NCBI GenBank assembly: GCA_963930645.1
Contig: CAWVNO010002578.1
Coordinates: forward strand, 1 to 64,000
DNA: 64,000 nt
Source of the DNA: Salticus scenicus
Taxonomy: Eukaryota; Arthropoda; Arachnida; Araneae; Salticidae
Reading direction: 5' to 3'
Part shown: positions 11,484 to 25,182 of the stretch, piece after piece
How the letters are laid out: each line of letters starts with the position of its first letter
Position numbering within the stretch: the stretch's first letter is position 1
Position numbers and translations under genes: made by a program
The notes under the pieces: model-generated
Seen by the model: the letters and a program-made list of their open reading frames with translations, nothing else
Told to the model about the DNA's origin: nothing
Database searches by the model: none

Positions 11484-13093
11484 AATTTTGCACGGTGAAA
11501 CTTTTGGCCCGGGGGGCCTTTTTACGCAGACTTTCGGCAGCCGTTCCGACGTTCTCAAAATTTTTTTCCGAGTTTCACATGCCCATCTTCAAACGACGAT
11601 TCCCAAGCAACTAAGAGTCTAACGATCGCAATCACTTTCAGAATCTGCGAAATATATTCTAGTTTCATAATAACACCATCGGGAATTTTGCACGGTGAAA
11701 CTTTTGGCCCGGGGAGCCTTTTTACGCAGACTTTCGGCAGCCGTTCCGACGCTCTCAAAATTTTTTTCCGAGTTTCACATGCCCATGTTCAAACGACGAT
11801 TCCCAAGCAACTAAAAGAGTCTAACGATCGCAATCACTTTCAGAATCTGCGAAATATATTCTAGTTTCATAATAACACCATCGGGAATTTTGCACGGTGA
11901 AACTTTTCGCCCGGGGGGCCTTTTTACGCAGACCTTCGGCAGCCGTTCCTACGCTCCAAAAATTTTTTTCGAGTTTCACATGCCCATCTTCAAACAACGA
12001 TTCCCAAGAAACTAAAAGAGTCTAACGATCGCAATCATTCTCAGAATCTGCGAAATATATTCTAGTTTCATAATAACACCATCGGGAATTTTGCACGGTG
12101 AAACTTTTGGCCCGGGGGGCCTTTTTACGCAGACTTTCGGCAGCCGTTCCGACGTTCTCAAAATTTTTTTCCGAGTTTCACATGCCCATCTTCAAACGAC
12201 GATTCCCAAGCAACTAAAAGAGTCTAACGATCGCAATCACTTTCAGAATCTGCGAAATATATTCTAGTTTCATAATAACACCATCGGGAATTTTGCACGG
12301 TGAAACTTTTGGCCCGGGGGGCCTTTTTACGCAGACTTTCGGCAGCCGTTCCGACGCTCTCAAAATTTTTTTCCGAGTTTCATATGCCCATCTTCAAACG
12401 ACGATTCCCAAGCAACTAAGAGTCTAACGATCGCAATCACTTTCAGAATCTGCGAAATATATTCTAGTTTCATAATAACACCATCGGAAATTTTGCACGG
12501 TGAAACTTTTGGCCCGGGGGGCCTTTTTACGCAGACTTTCGGCAGCTGTTCCGACGCTCTCAAAATTTTTTTCCGAGTTTCACATGCCCATGTTCAAACG
12601 ACGATTCCCAAGCAACTAAAAGAGTCTAACGATCGCAATCACTTTCAGAATCTGCGAAATATATTCTAGTTTCATAATAACACCATCGGGAATTTTGCAC
12701 GGTGAAACTTTTCGCCCGGGGGGCCTTTTTACGCAGACCTTCGGCAGCCGTTCCTACGCTCCAAAAATTTTTTTCGAGTTTCACATGCCCATCTTCAAAC
12801 GACGATTCCCAAGAAACTAAAAGAGTCTAACGATCGCAATCATTCTCAGAATCTGCGAAATATATTCTAGTTTCATAATAACACCATCGGGAATTTTGCA
12901 CGGTGAAACTTTTGGCCCGGGGGGCCTTTTTACGCAGACTTTCGGCAGCCGTTCCGACGTTCTCAAAATTTTTTTCCGAGTTTCACATGCCCATCTTCAA
13001 ACGACGATTCCCAAGCAACTAAAAGAGTCTAACGATCGCAATCACTTTCAGAATCTGCGAAATATATTCTAGTTTCATAATAACACCATCGGG
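11484..13093 (+). repeat. 805-bp four-monomer duplication present only in superblock I
   Basis: A with CTAAGAGTC (2-bp deletion, 200 bp), A with CCCATGTTC, B with TTTTCGCCCGG plus AAGAAAC and ATTCTCAG, and A with GACGTTCTC occur twice, 805 bp apart. CTAAGAG is at 11611 and 12416, and TTTTCGCCC at 11908 and 12713. The copies have diverged slightly: AAACAACG in the first B against AAACGACG in the second, and CATATG plus CAGCTG only in the second pass. Superblock II has one copy of the TTTTCGCCC monomer (33838). Confidence 0.88.
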
Positions 13094-15511
13094 AATTTTG
13101 CACGGTGAAACTTTTGGCCCGGGGGGCCTTTTTACGCAGACTTTCGGCAGCCGTTCCGACGCTCTCAAAATTTTTTTCCGAGTTTCATATGCCCATCTTC
13201 AAACGACGATTCCCAAGCAACTAAAAGAGTCTAACGATCGCAATCACTTTCAGAATGTGCGAAATATATTCTAGTTTCATAATAACACCATCGGGAATTT
13301 TGCACGGTGAAACTTTTGGCCCGGGGGGCCTTTTTACGCAGACCTTCGGCAGCCGTTCCTACGCTCCGAAAATTTTTTTCGAGTTTCACATGCCCATCTT
13401 CAAACGACGATTCCCAAGCAACTAAAAGAGTCTAACGATCGCAATCACTTTCAGAATCTGCGAAATATATTCTAGTTTCATAATAACACCATCGGGAATT
13501 TTGCACGGTGAAACTTTTGGCCCTGGGGGCCTTTTTACGCAGACTTTCGGCAGCCGTTCCGACGCTCTCAAAATTTTTTTCCGAGTTTCACATGCCCATC
13601 TTCAAACGACGATTCCCAAGCAACTAAAAGAGTCTAACGATCGCAATCACTTTCAGAATCTGCGAAATATATTCTAGTTTCATAATAACACCATCGGGAA
13701 TTTTGCACGGTGAAACTTTTGGCCCGGGGGGCCTTTTTACGCAGACCTTCGGCAGCCGTTCCTACGCTCCGAAATTTTTTTTCGAGTTTCACATGCCCAT
13801 CTTCAAACGACGATTCCCAAGCAACTAAAAGAGTCTAACGATCGCAATCACTTTCAGAATCTGCGAAATATATTCTAGTTTCATAATAACACCATCGGGA
13901 ATTTTGCACGGTGAAACTTTTGGCCCGGGGGGCCTTTTTACGCAGACTTTCGGCAGCCGTTCCGACGCTCTCAAAATTTTTTTCCGAGTTTCACATGCCC
14001 ATCTTCAAACGACGATTCCCAAGCAACTAAAAGAGTCTAACGATCGCAATCACTTTCAGAATCTGCGAAATATATTCTAGTTTCATAATAACACCATCGG
14101 GAATTTTGCACGGTGAAACTTTTGGCCCGGGGGGCCTTTTTACGCAGACCTTCGGCAGCTGTTCCTACGCTCCGAAAATTTTTTTCGAGTTTCATATGCC
14201 CATCTTCAAACGACGATTCCCAAGCAACTAAAAGAGTCTAACGATCGCAATCACTTTCAGAATCTGCGAAATATATTCTAGTTTCATAATAACACAATCG
14301 GGAATTTTGCACGGTGAAACTTTTGGCCCGGGGGGCCTTTTTACGCAGACTTTCGGCAGCCGTTCCGACGCTCTCAAAATTTTTTTCCGAGTTTCATATG
14401 CCCATCTTCAAACGACGATTCCCAAGCAACTAAAAGAGTCTAACGATCGCAATCACTTTCAGAATGTGCGAAATATATTCTAGTTTCATAATAACACCAT
14501 CGGGAATTTTGCACGGTGAAACTTTTGGCCCGGGGGGCCTTTTTACGCAGACCTTCGGCAGCCGTTCCTACGCTCCGAAAATTTTTTTCGAGTTTCACAT
14601 GCCCATCTTCAAACGACGATTCCCAAGCAACTAAAAGAGTCTAACGATCGCAATCACTTTCAGAATCTGCGAAATATATTCTAGTTTCATAATAACACCA
14701 TCGGGAATTTTGCACGGTGAAACTTTTGGCCCTGGGGGCCTTTTTACGCAGACTTTCGGCAGCCGTTCCGACGCTCTCAAAATTTTTTTCCGAGTTTCAC
14801 ATGCCCATCTTCAAACGACGATTCCCAAGCAACTAAAAGAGTCTAACGATCGCAATCACTTTCAGAATCTGCGAAATATATTCTAGTTTCATAATAACAC
14901 CATCGGGAATTTTGCACGGTGAAACTTTTGGCCCGGGGGGCCTTTTTACGCAGACCTTCGGCAGCCGTTCCTACGCTCCGAAAATTTTTTTCGAGTTTCA
15001 CATGCCCATCTTCAAACGACGATTCCCAAGCAACTAAAAGAGTCTAACGATCGCAATCACTTTCAGAATCTGCGAAATATATTCTAGTTTCATAATAACA
15101 CCATCGGGAATTTTGCACGGTGAAACGTTTGGCCCGGGGGGCCTTTTTACGCAGACTTTCGGCAGCCGTTCCGACGCTCTCAAAATTTTTTTCCGAGTTT
15201 CACATGCCCATCTTCAAACGACGATTCCCAAGCAACTAAAAGAGTCTAACGATCGCAATCACTTTCAGAATCTGCGAAATATATTCTAGTTTCATAATAA
15301 CACCATCGGGAATTTTGCACGGTGAAACTTTTGGCCCGGGGGGCCTTTTTACGCAGACCTTCGGCAGCTGTTCCTACGCTCCGAAAATTTTTTTCGAGTT
15401 TCATATGCCCATCTTCAAACGACGATTCCCAAGCAACTAAAAGAGTCTAACGATCGCAATCACTTTCAGAATCTGCGAAATATATTCTAGTTTCATAATA
15501 ACACAATCGGG
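13094..15511 (+). repeat. 1209-bp six-monomer HOR, two units
   Basis: Units are 13094-14302 and 14303-15511, each 1209 bp with three A and three B. The order is A with CATATG and AATGTGCG, B, A with GGCCCTGGGGG, B, A, then B with CAGCTG, CATATG and ACACAATCGGG. The units differ in the fifth monomer (GAAACGTTTGG only in the second) and in an A3T8 tract at about 13772. Superblock II carries the pair at 34241-36658. Confidence 0.9.
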
Positions 15512-16717
15512 AATTTTGCACGGTGAAACTTTTGGCCCGGGGGGCCTTTTTACGCAGACTTTCGGCAGCCGTTCCTACGCTCTCAAAATTTTTTTCCGAG
15601 TTTCACATGCCCATCTTCAAACGACGATTCCCAAGCAACTAAAAGAGTCTAACGATCGCAATCACTTTCAGAATCTGCGAAATTCTAGTTTCATAATAAC
15701 ACCATCGGGAATTTTGCACGGTGAAACTTTTGGCCCGGGGGGCCTTTTTACGCAGACTTTCGGCAGCCGTTCCGACGCTCTCAAAATTTTTTTCCGAGTT
15801 TCACATGCCCATCTTCAAACGACGATTCCCAAGCAACTAAAAGAGTCTAACGATCGCAATCACTTTCAGAATCTGCGAAATATATTCTAGTTTCATAATA
15901 ACACCATCGGGAATTTTGCACGGTGAAACTTTTGGCCCGGGGGGCCTTTTTACGCAGACCTTCGGCAGCTGTTCCTACGCTCCGAAAATTTTTTTCGAGT
16001 TTCATATGCCCATCTTCAAACGACGATTCCCAAGCAACTAAAAGAGTCTAACGATCGCAATCACTTTCAGAATCTGCGAAATATATTCTAGTTTCATAAT
16101 AACACAATCGGGAATTTTGCACGGTGAAACTTTTGGCCCGGGGGGCCTTTTTACGCAGACCTTCGGCAGCCGTTCCTACGCTCCGAAAATTTTTTTCGAG
16201 TTTCACATGCCCATCTTCAAACGACGATTCCCAAGCAACTAAAAGAGTCTAACGATCGCAATCACTTTCAGAATCTGCGAAATATATTCTAGTTTCATAA
16301 TAACACCATCGGGAATTTTGCACGGTGAAACTTTTGGCCCGGGGGGCCTTTTTACGCAGACCTTCGGCAGCCGTTCCGACGCTCTCAAAATTTTTTTCCG
16401 AGTTTCACATGCCCATCTTCAAACGACGATTCCCAAGCAACTAAAAGAGTCTAACGATCGCAATCACTTTCAGAATCTGCGAAATATATTCTAGTTTCAT
16501 AATAACACCATCGGGAATTTTGCACGGTGAAACTTTTGGCCCGGGGGGCCTTTTTACGCAGACTTTCGGCAGCCGTTCCGACGCTCTCAAAATTTTTTTC
16601 CGAGTTTCACATGCCCATCTTCAAACGACGATTCCCAAGCAACTAAAAGAGTCTAACGATCGCAATCACTTTCAGAATCTGCGAAATATATTCTAGTTTC
16701 ATAATAACACCATCGGG
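15512..16717 (+). repeat. Mixed monomers with A/B chimeras
   Basis: Six monomers: 15512 (198 bp, A-like left part with CCTACGCTCTC and lacking ATAT), 15710 A, 15912 B with CAGCTG/CATATG, 16113 B, 16314 chimera with GACCTTCGG then GACGCTCTC, 16516 A. The 198-bp monomer explains an open frame at 15516-15890 that begins with TTG. The homologous series is 36659-37864. Confidence 0.88.
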
Positions 16718-19700
16718 AATTTTGCACGGTGAAACTTTTGGCCCGGGGGGCCTTTTTACGCAGACCTTCGGCAGCCGTTCCTACGCTCCGAAAATGTTTT
16801 TCGAGTTTCACATGCCCATCTTCAAACGACGATTCCCAAGCAACTAAAATAGTCTAACGATCGCAATCACTTTCAGAATCTGCGAAATATATTCTAGTTT
16901 CATAATAACACCATCGGGAATTTTGCACGGTGAAACTTTTGGCCCGGGGGGCCTTTTTACGCAGACTTTCGGCAGCTGTTCCGACGCTCTCAAAATTTTT
17001 TTCCGAGTTTCACATGCCCATCTTCAAACGACGATTCCCAAGCAACTAAAAGAGTCTAACGATCGCAATCACTTTCAGAATCTGCGAAATATATTCTAGT
17101 TTCATAATAACACCATCGGGAATTTTGCACGGTGAAACTTTTGGCCCGGGGGGCCTTTTTACGCAGACCTTCGGCAGCCGTTCCTACGCTCCGAAAATTT
17201 TTTTCGAGTTTCACATGCCCATCTTCAAACAACGATTCCCAAGCAACTAACAGAGTCTAACGATCGCAATCACTTTCAGAATCTGCGAAATATATTCTAG
17301 TTTCATAATAACACCATCGTGAATTTAGCACGGTGAAACCTTTGGCCCGGGGGGCCTTTTTACGCAGACTTTCGGCAGCCGTTCCGACGTTCTCAAAATT
17401 TTTTTCCGAGTTTCACATGCCCATCTTCAAACGACGATTCCCAAGCAACTAAAAGAGTCTAACGATCGCAATCACTTTCAGAATCTGCGAAATATATTCT
17501 AGTTTCATAATAACACCATCGGGAATTTTGCACGGTGAAACTTTTGGCCCGGGGGGCCTTTTTACGCAGACTTTCGGCAGCCGTTCTGACGCTCTCAAAA
17601 TTTTTTTCCGAGTATCACATGCCCATCTTCAAACGACGATTCCCAAGCAACTAAAAGAGTCTAACGATCGCAATCACTTTCAGAATCTCCGAAATATATT
17701 CTAGTTTCATAATAACACCATCGGGAATTTTGCACGGTGAAACTTTTGGCCCGGGGGGCCTTTTTACGCAGACCTTCGGCAGCCGTTCCTATGCTCCGAA
17801 AATTTTTTTCGAGTTTCACATGCCCATCTTCAAACGACGATTCCCAAGCAACTAAAAGAGTCTAACGATCGCAATCACTTTCAGAATCTGCGAAATATAT
17901 TCTAGTTTCATAATAACACCATCGGGAATTTTGCACGGTGAAACTTTTGGCCCGGGGGGCCTTTTTACGCAGACCTTCGGCAGCTGTTCCTACGCTCCGA
18001 AAATTTTTTTCGAGTTTCATATGCCCATCTTCAAACGACGATTCCCAAGCAACTAAAAGAGTCTAACGATCGCAATCACTTTCAGAATCTGCGAAATATA
18101 TTCTAGTTTCATAATAACACAATCGGGAATTTTGCACGGTGAAACTTTTGGCCCGGGGGGCCTTTTTACGCAGACCTTCGGCAGCCGTTCCTACGCTCCG
18201 AAAATTTTTTTCGAGTTTCACATGCCCATCTTCAAACGACGATTCCCAAGCAACTAAAATAGTCTAACGATCGCAATCACTTTCAGAATCTGCGAAATAT
18301 ATTCTAGTTTCATAATAACACCATCGGGAATTTTGCACGGTGAAACTTTTGGCCCGGGGGGCCTTTTTACGCAGACTTTCGGCAGCTGTTCCGACGCTCT
18401 CAAAATTTTTTTCCGAGTTTCTTATGCCCATCTTCAAACGACGATTCCCAAGCAACTAAAAGAGTCTAACGATCGCAATCACTTTCAGAATCTGCGAAAT
18501 ATATTCTAGTTTCATAATAACACCATCGGGAATTTTGCACGGTGAAACTTTTGGCCCGGGGGGCCTTTTTACGCAGACCTTCGGCAGCCGTTCCTACGCT
18601 CCGAAAATGTTTTTCGAGTTTCACATGCCCATCTTCAAACGACGATTCCCAAGCAACTAAAATAGTCTAACGATCGCAATCACTTTCAGAATCTGCGAAA
18701 TATATTCTAGTTTCATAATAACACCATCGGGAATTTTGCACGGTGAAACTTTTGGCCCGGGGGGCCTTTTTACGCAGACTTTCGGCAGCTGTTCCGACGC
18801 TCTCAAAATTTTTTTCCGAGTTTCACATGCCCATCTTCAAACGACGATTCCCAAGCAACTAAAAGAGTCTAACGATCGCAATCACTTTCAGAATCTGCGA
18901 AATATATTCTAGTTTCATAATAACACCATCGGGAATTTTGCACGGTGAAACTTTTGGCCCGGGGGGCCTTTTTACGCAGACCTTCGGCAGCCGTTCCTAC
19001 GCTCCGAAAATTTTTTTCGAGTTTCACATGCCCATCTTCAAACAACGATTCCCAAGCAACTAACAGAGTCTAACGATCGCAATCACTTTCAGAATCTGCG
19101 AAATATATTCTAGTTTCATAATAACACCATCGGGAATTTTGCACGGTGAAACTTTTGGCCCGGGGGCCTTTTTACGCAGACTTTCGGCAGCCGTTCCGAC
19201 GTTCTCAAAATTTTTTTCCGAGTTTCACATGCCCATCTTCAAACGACGATTCCCAAGCAACTAAAAGAGTCTAACGATCGCAATCACTTTCAGAATCTGC
19301 GAAATATATTCTAGTTTCATAATAACACCATCGGGAATTTTGCACGGTGAAACTTTTGGCCCGGGGGGCCTTTTTACGCAGACTTTCGGCAGCCGTTCTG
19401 ACGCTCTCAAAATTTTTTTCCGAGTATCACATGCCCATCTTCAAACGACGATTCCCAAGCAACTAAAAGAGTCTAACGATCGCAATCACTTTCAGAATCT
19501 GCGAAATATATTCTAGTTTCATAATAACACCATCGGGAATTTTGCACGGTGAAACTTTTGGCCCGGGGGGCCTTTTTACGCAGACCTTCGGCAGCCGTTC
19601 CTACGCTCCGAAAATGTTTTTCGAGTTTCACATGCCCATCTTCAAACGACGATTCCCAAGCAACTAAAATAGTCTAACGATCGCAATCACTTTCAGAATC

Positions 19701-20545
19701 TGCGAAATATATTCTAGTTTCATAATAACACCATCGGGAATTTTGCACGGTGAAACTTTTGGCCCGGGGGGCCTTTTTACGCAGACTTTCGGCAGCTGTT
19801 CCGACGCTCTCAAAATTTTTTTCCGAGTTTCACATGCCCATCTTCAAACGACGATTCCCAAGCAACTAAAAGAGTCTAACGATCGCAATCACTTTCAGAA
19901 TCTGCGAAATATATTCTAGTTTCATAATAACACCATCGGGAATTTTGCACGGTGAAGCTTTTGGCCCGGGGGGCCTTTTTACGCAGACCTTCGGCAGCCG
20001 TTCCTACGCTCCGAAAATTTTTTTCGAGTTTCACATGCCCATCTTCAAACAACGATTCCCAAGCAACTAACAGAGTCTAACGATCGCAATCACTTTCAGA
20101 ATCTGCGAAATATATTCTAGTTTCATAATAACACCATCGGGAATTTTGCACGGTGAAACTTTTGGCCCGGGGGGCCTTTTTACGCAGACTTTCGGCAGCC
20201 GTTCCGACGTTCTCAAAATTTTTTTCCGAGTTTCACATGCCCATCTTCAAACGACGATTCCCAAGCAACTAAAAGAGTCTAACGATCGCAATCACTTTCA
20301 GAATCTGCGAAATATATTCTAGTTTCATAATAACACCATCGGGAATTTTGCACGGTGAAACTTTTGGCCCGGGGGGCCTTTTTACGCAGACTTTCGGCAG
20401 CCGTTCTGACGCTCTCAAAATTTTTTTCCGAGTATCACATGCCCATCTTCAAACGACGATTCCCAAGCAACTAAAAGAGTCTAACGATCGCAATCACTTT
20501 CAGAATCTCCGAAATATATTCTAGTTTCATAATAACACCATCGGG
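16718..20545 (+). repeat. 1008-bp five-monomer HOR, three units
   Basis: Unit order: B with AAAATGTTTTTCG and AAAATAGTC, A with CAGCTG, B with AAACAACG and CTAACAGAG, A with GACGTTCTC, A with TTCTGAC and GAGTATCAC. Units are 16718-17725 (1008 bp), 18531-19537 (1007 bp, one G lost at about 19161) and 19538-20545 (1008 bp). Four other monomers (17726-18530, 805 bp) separate the first two units. The last monomer of the third unit, 20344-20545, is also the first monomer of superblock II, so the I/II junction falls inside this HOR. Confidence 0.9.
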
Positions 20546-23500
20546 AATTTTGCACGGTGAAACTTTTGGCCCGGGGGGCCTTTTTACGCAGACCTTCGGC
20601 AGCCGTTCCTATGCTCCGAAAATTTTTTTCGAGTTTCACATGCCCATCTTCAAACGACGATTCCCAAGCAACTAAAAGAGTCTAACGATCGCAATCACTT
20701 TCAGAATCTGCGAAATATATTCTAGTTTCATAATAACACCATCGGGAATTTTGCACGGTGAAACTTTTGGCCCGGGGGGCCTTTTTACGCAGGCCTTCGG
20801 CAGCCGTTCCTACGCTCCGAAAATTTTTTTCGAGTTTCACATGCCCATCTTCAAACGACGATTCCCAAGCAACTAAAAGAGTCTAACGATCGCAATCGCT
20901 TTCAGAATCTGCGAAATATATTCTAGTTTCATAATAACACCATCGGGAATTTTGCACGGTGAAACATTTGGCCCGGGGGGCCTTTTTACGCAGACTTTCG
21001 GCAGCCGTTCCGACGCTCTCAAAATTTTTTTCCGAGTTTCACATGCCCATCTTCAAACGACGATTCCCAAGCAACTAAAAGAGTCTAACGATCGCAATCA
21101 CTTTCAGAATCTGCGAAATATATTCTAGTTTCATAATAACACCATCGGGAATTTTGCACGGTGAAACTTTTGGCCCGGGGGGCCTTTTTACGCAGACCTT
21201 CGGCAGCTGTTCCTACGCTCCGAAAATTTTTTTCGAGTTTCACATGCCCATCTTCAAACGACGATTCCCAAGCAACTAAAAGAGTCTAACGATCGCAATC
21301 ACTTTCAGAATCTGCGAAATATATTCTAGTTTCATAATAACACAATCGGGAATTTTGCACGGTGAAACTTTTGGCCCGGGGGGCCTTTTTACGCAGACTT
21401 TCGGCAGCCGTTCCGACGCTCTCAAAATTTTTTTCCGAGTTTCACATGCCCATCTTCAAACGACGATTCCCAAGCAACTAAAAGAGTCTAACGATCGCAA
21501 TCACTTTCAGAATCTGCGAAATAAATTCTAGTTTCATAATAACACCATCGGGAATTTTGCACGGTGAAACTTTTGGCCCGGGGGGCCTTTTTACGCAGAC
21601 CTTCAGCAGCCGTTCCTACGCTCCGAAAATTTTTTTCGAGTTTCACATGCCCATCTTCAAACGACGATTTTCAAGCAACTAAAAGAGTCTAACGATCGCA
21701 ATCACTATCAGAATCTGCGAAATATATTCTAATTTCATAATAACACCATCGGGAATTTTGCACGGTGAAACTTTTGGCCCGGGGGGCCTTTTTACGCAGA
21801 CTTTCGGCAGCCGTTCCTACGATGTCAAAATTTTTTTCCGAGTTTCACATGCCCATCTTCAAACGACGATTCCCAAGCAACTAAAAGAGTCTAACGATCG
21901 CAATCACTTTCAGAATCTGCGAAATATATTCTAGTTTCATAATAACACCATCGGGAATTTTGCACGGTGAAACTTTTGGCCCGGGGGGCCTTTTTACGCA
22001 GACTTTCGGCAGCCGTTCCGACGCTCTCAAAATTTTTTTCCGAGTTTCACATGCCCATCTTCAAACGACGATTCCCAAGCAACTAAAAGAGTCTAACGAT
22101 CGCAATCACTTTCAGAATCTGCGAAATAAATTCTAGTTTCATAATAACACCATCGGGAATTTTGCACGGTGAAACTTTTGGCCCGGGGGGCCTTTTTACG
22201 CAGACCTTCGGCAGCCGTTCCTACGCTCCGAAAATTTTTTTCGAGTTTCACATGCCCATCTTCAAACGACGATTCCCAAGCAACTAAAAGAGTCTAACGA
22301 TCGCAATCACTTTCAGAATCTGCGAAATATATTCTAGTTCATAATAACACCATCGGGAATTTTGCACGGTGAAACTTTTGGCCCGGGGGGCCTTTTTACG
22401 CAGACTTTCGGCAGCCGTTCCGACGCTCTCAAAATTTTTTTCCGAGTTTCACATGCCCATCTTCAAACGACGATTCCCAAGCAACTAAAAGAGTCTAACG
22501 ATTGCAATCACTTTCAGAATCTGCGAAATATATTCTAGTTTCATAATAACACCATCGGGAATTTTGCACGGTGAAACTTTTGGCCCGGGGGGCCCTTTTA
22601 CGCAGACTTTCGGCAGCCGTTCCGACGCTCTCAAAATTTTTTTCCGAGTTTCACATGCCCATCTTCAAACGACGATTCCCAAGCAACTAAAAGAGTCTAA
22701 CGATCGCAATCACTTTCAGAATCTGCGAAATATATTCTAGTTTCATAATAACACCATCGGGAATTTTGCACGGTGAAACTTTTGGCCCTGGGGGCCTTTT
22801 TACGCAGACTTTCGGCAGCCGTTCCGACGCTCTCAAAATTTTTTTTTGAGTTTTACATGCCCATCTTCAAACGACGATTCCCAAGCAACTAAAAGAGTCT
22901 AACGATCGCAATCACTTTCAGAATCTGCGAAATATATTCTAGTTTCATAATAACACCATCGGGAATTTTGCACGGTGAAACTTTTGGCCCGGGGGGCCTT
23001 TTTACGCAGACCTTCGGCAGCCGTTCCTACGCTCCGAAAATTTTTTTCGAGTTTCACATGCCCATCTTCAAACGAGGATTCCCAAGCAACTAAAAGAGTC
23101 TAACGATCGCAATCACTTTCAGAATCTGCGAAATATATTCTAGTTTCATAATAACACCATCGGGAATTTTGCACGGTGAAACTTTTGGCCCGGGGGGCCT
23201 TTTTACGCAGACTTTCGGCAGCCGTTCCGACGCTCTCAAAATTTTTTTCCGAGTTTCACATGCCCATCTTCAAACGACGATTCCCAAGCAACTAAAAGAG
23301 TCTAACGATCGCAATCACTTTCAGAATCTGCGAAATATATTCTAGTTTCATAATAACACCATCGGGAATTTTGCACGGTGAAACTTTTGGCCCGGGGGGC
23401 GTTTTTACGCAGACCTTCGGCAGCTGTTCCTACGCTCCGAAAATTTTTTTTCGAGTTTCACATGCCCATCTTCAAACGACGATTCCCAAGCAACTAAAAG

Positions 23501-25182
23501 AGTCTAACGATCGCAATCACTTTCAGAATCTGCGAAATATATTCTAGTTTCATAATAACACAATCGGGAATTTTGCACGGCGAAACTTTTGGCCCGGGGG
23601 GCCTTTTTACGCAGACTTTCGGCAGCCGTTCCGACGCTCTCAAAATTTTTTTCCGAGTTTCACATGCCCATCTTCAAACGACGATTCCCAAGCAACTAAA
23701 AGAGTCTAACGATCGCAATCACTTTCAGAATCTGCGAAATATATTCTAGTTTCATAATAACACCATCGGGAATTTTGCACGGTGAAACGTTTGGCCCGGG
23801 GGGCCTTTTTACGCAGACTTTCGGCAGCCGTTCCGACGCTCTCAAAATTTTTTTCCGAGTTTCACATGCCCATCTTCAAACGACGATTCCCAAGCAACTA
23901 AAAGAGTCTAACGATCGCAATCACTTTCAGAATCTGCGAAATATATTCTAGTTTCATAATAACACCATCGGGAATTTTGCACGGTGAAACTTTTGGCCCG
24001 GGGAGCCTTTTTACGCAGACATTCGGCAGCCGTTCCGACGCTCTCAAAATTTTTTTCTGAGTTTCACATGCCCATCTTCAAACGACGATTCCCAAGTAAC
24101 TAAAAGAGTCTAACGATCGCAATCACTTTCAGAATCTGCGAAATATATTCTAGTTTCATAATAACACCATCGGGAATTTTGCACGGTGAAACTTTTGGCC
24201 CGGGGGGCCTTTTTACGCAGACCTTCGGCAGCTGTTCCTACGCTCCGAAAATTTTTTTCGAGTTTCACATGCCCATCTTCAAACGACGATTCCCAAGCAA
24301 CTAAAAGAGTCTAACGATCGCAATCACTTACAGAATCTGCGAAATATATTCTAGTTTCATAATAACACCATCGGGAATTTTGCACGGTGAAACTTTTGGC
24401 CCGGGGGGCCTTTTTACGCAGACCTTCGGCAGCCGTTCCTACGCTCCGAATATTTTTTTTCGAGTTTCACATGCCCATCTTCAAACGACGATTCCCAAGC
24501 AACTAAAAGAGTCTAACGATCGCAATCACTTTCAGAATCTGCGAAATATATTCTAGTTTCATAATAACACCATCGGGAATTTTGCACGGTGAAACTTTTG
24601 GCCCGGGGGGCCTTTTTACGCAGACTTTCGGCAGCCGTTCCGACGCTCTCAAAATTTTTTTCCGAGTTTCACATGCCAATCTTCAAACGACGATTCCCAA
24701 GCAACTAAAAGAGTCTAACGATCGCAATCACTTTCAGAATCTGCGAAATATATTCTAGTTTCATAATAACACCATCGGGAATTTTGCACGGTGAAACTTT
24801 TGGCCCGGGGGGCCTTTTTACGCAGACTTTCGGCAGCCGTTCCGACGCTCTCAAAATTTTTTTCCGAGTTTCACATGCCCATCTTCAAACGACGATTCCC
24901 AAGCAACTAAAAGAGTCTAACGATCGCAATCACTTTCAGAATCTGCGAAATAAATTCTAGTTTCATAATAACACCATCGGGAATTTTGCACGGTGAAACT
25001 TTTGGCCCGGGGGGCCTTTTTACGCAGACCTTCGGCAGCCGTTCCTACGCTCCGAAAATTTTTTTCGAGTTTCACATGCCCATCTTCAAACGACGATTCC
25101 CAAGCAACTAAAAGAGTCTAACGATCGCAATCACTTTCAGAATCTGCGAAATATATTCTAGTTTCATAATAACACCATCGGG
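20344..25182 (+). repeat. Superblock II, left section
   Basis: Counterpart of 1-4839 at an offset of 20343, with the same irregular A/B order and the same rare variants: ACGCAGGCC at 20793, GATTTTCAAGC at about 21665, CCTACGATGTC at about 21817, CTAGTTCATA at about 22331, and CGAGGATTCC at about 23073. I saw no monomer-scale change here. Confidence 0.87.

Larger units (their letters stand above)
1..20343 (+). repeat. Superblock I (101 monomers, 20343 bp)
   Basis: This is the first of three head-to-tail copies of a very long higher-order unit. Rare variants appear in the same order in the next copy: ACGCAGGCC at about 450 and 20793, GGCGTTTTT at about 3058 and 23401, GGGTCTTTT at 6890 and 27233, TTCTGAC with GAGTATCAC at about 76 and 20419, and CATCGTGAATTTAG at 17320 and 38467. 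The offset is 20343 up to about 6.9 kb, 20141 to about 11.9 kb, then 21147 to the end. The start is set where the sequence recurs at 20344; the true left end may lie outside the window. Landmarks were compared, not every base. Confidence 0.92.

Noticed and set aside
11555..11758. Open frames on the - strand at 11555-11758, 12360-12563 and 31696-31899
   Set aside because: They start at TTG and are open only because of the 2-bp CTAAGAG deletion in the monomer; adjacent monomers interrupt the frame.
15516..15890. Open frame of 124 codons (+), repeated at 36663-37037
   Set aside because: It begins with TTG and spans two satellite monomers, one shortened to 198 bp. The internal peptide repeat is the DNA repeat itself.
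18264..18455. Open frame on the - strand, repeated at 39411-39602
   Set aside because: It starts at TTG and owes its length to single-base variants (AAAATAG, CTTATG) in satellite monomers.
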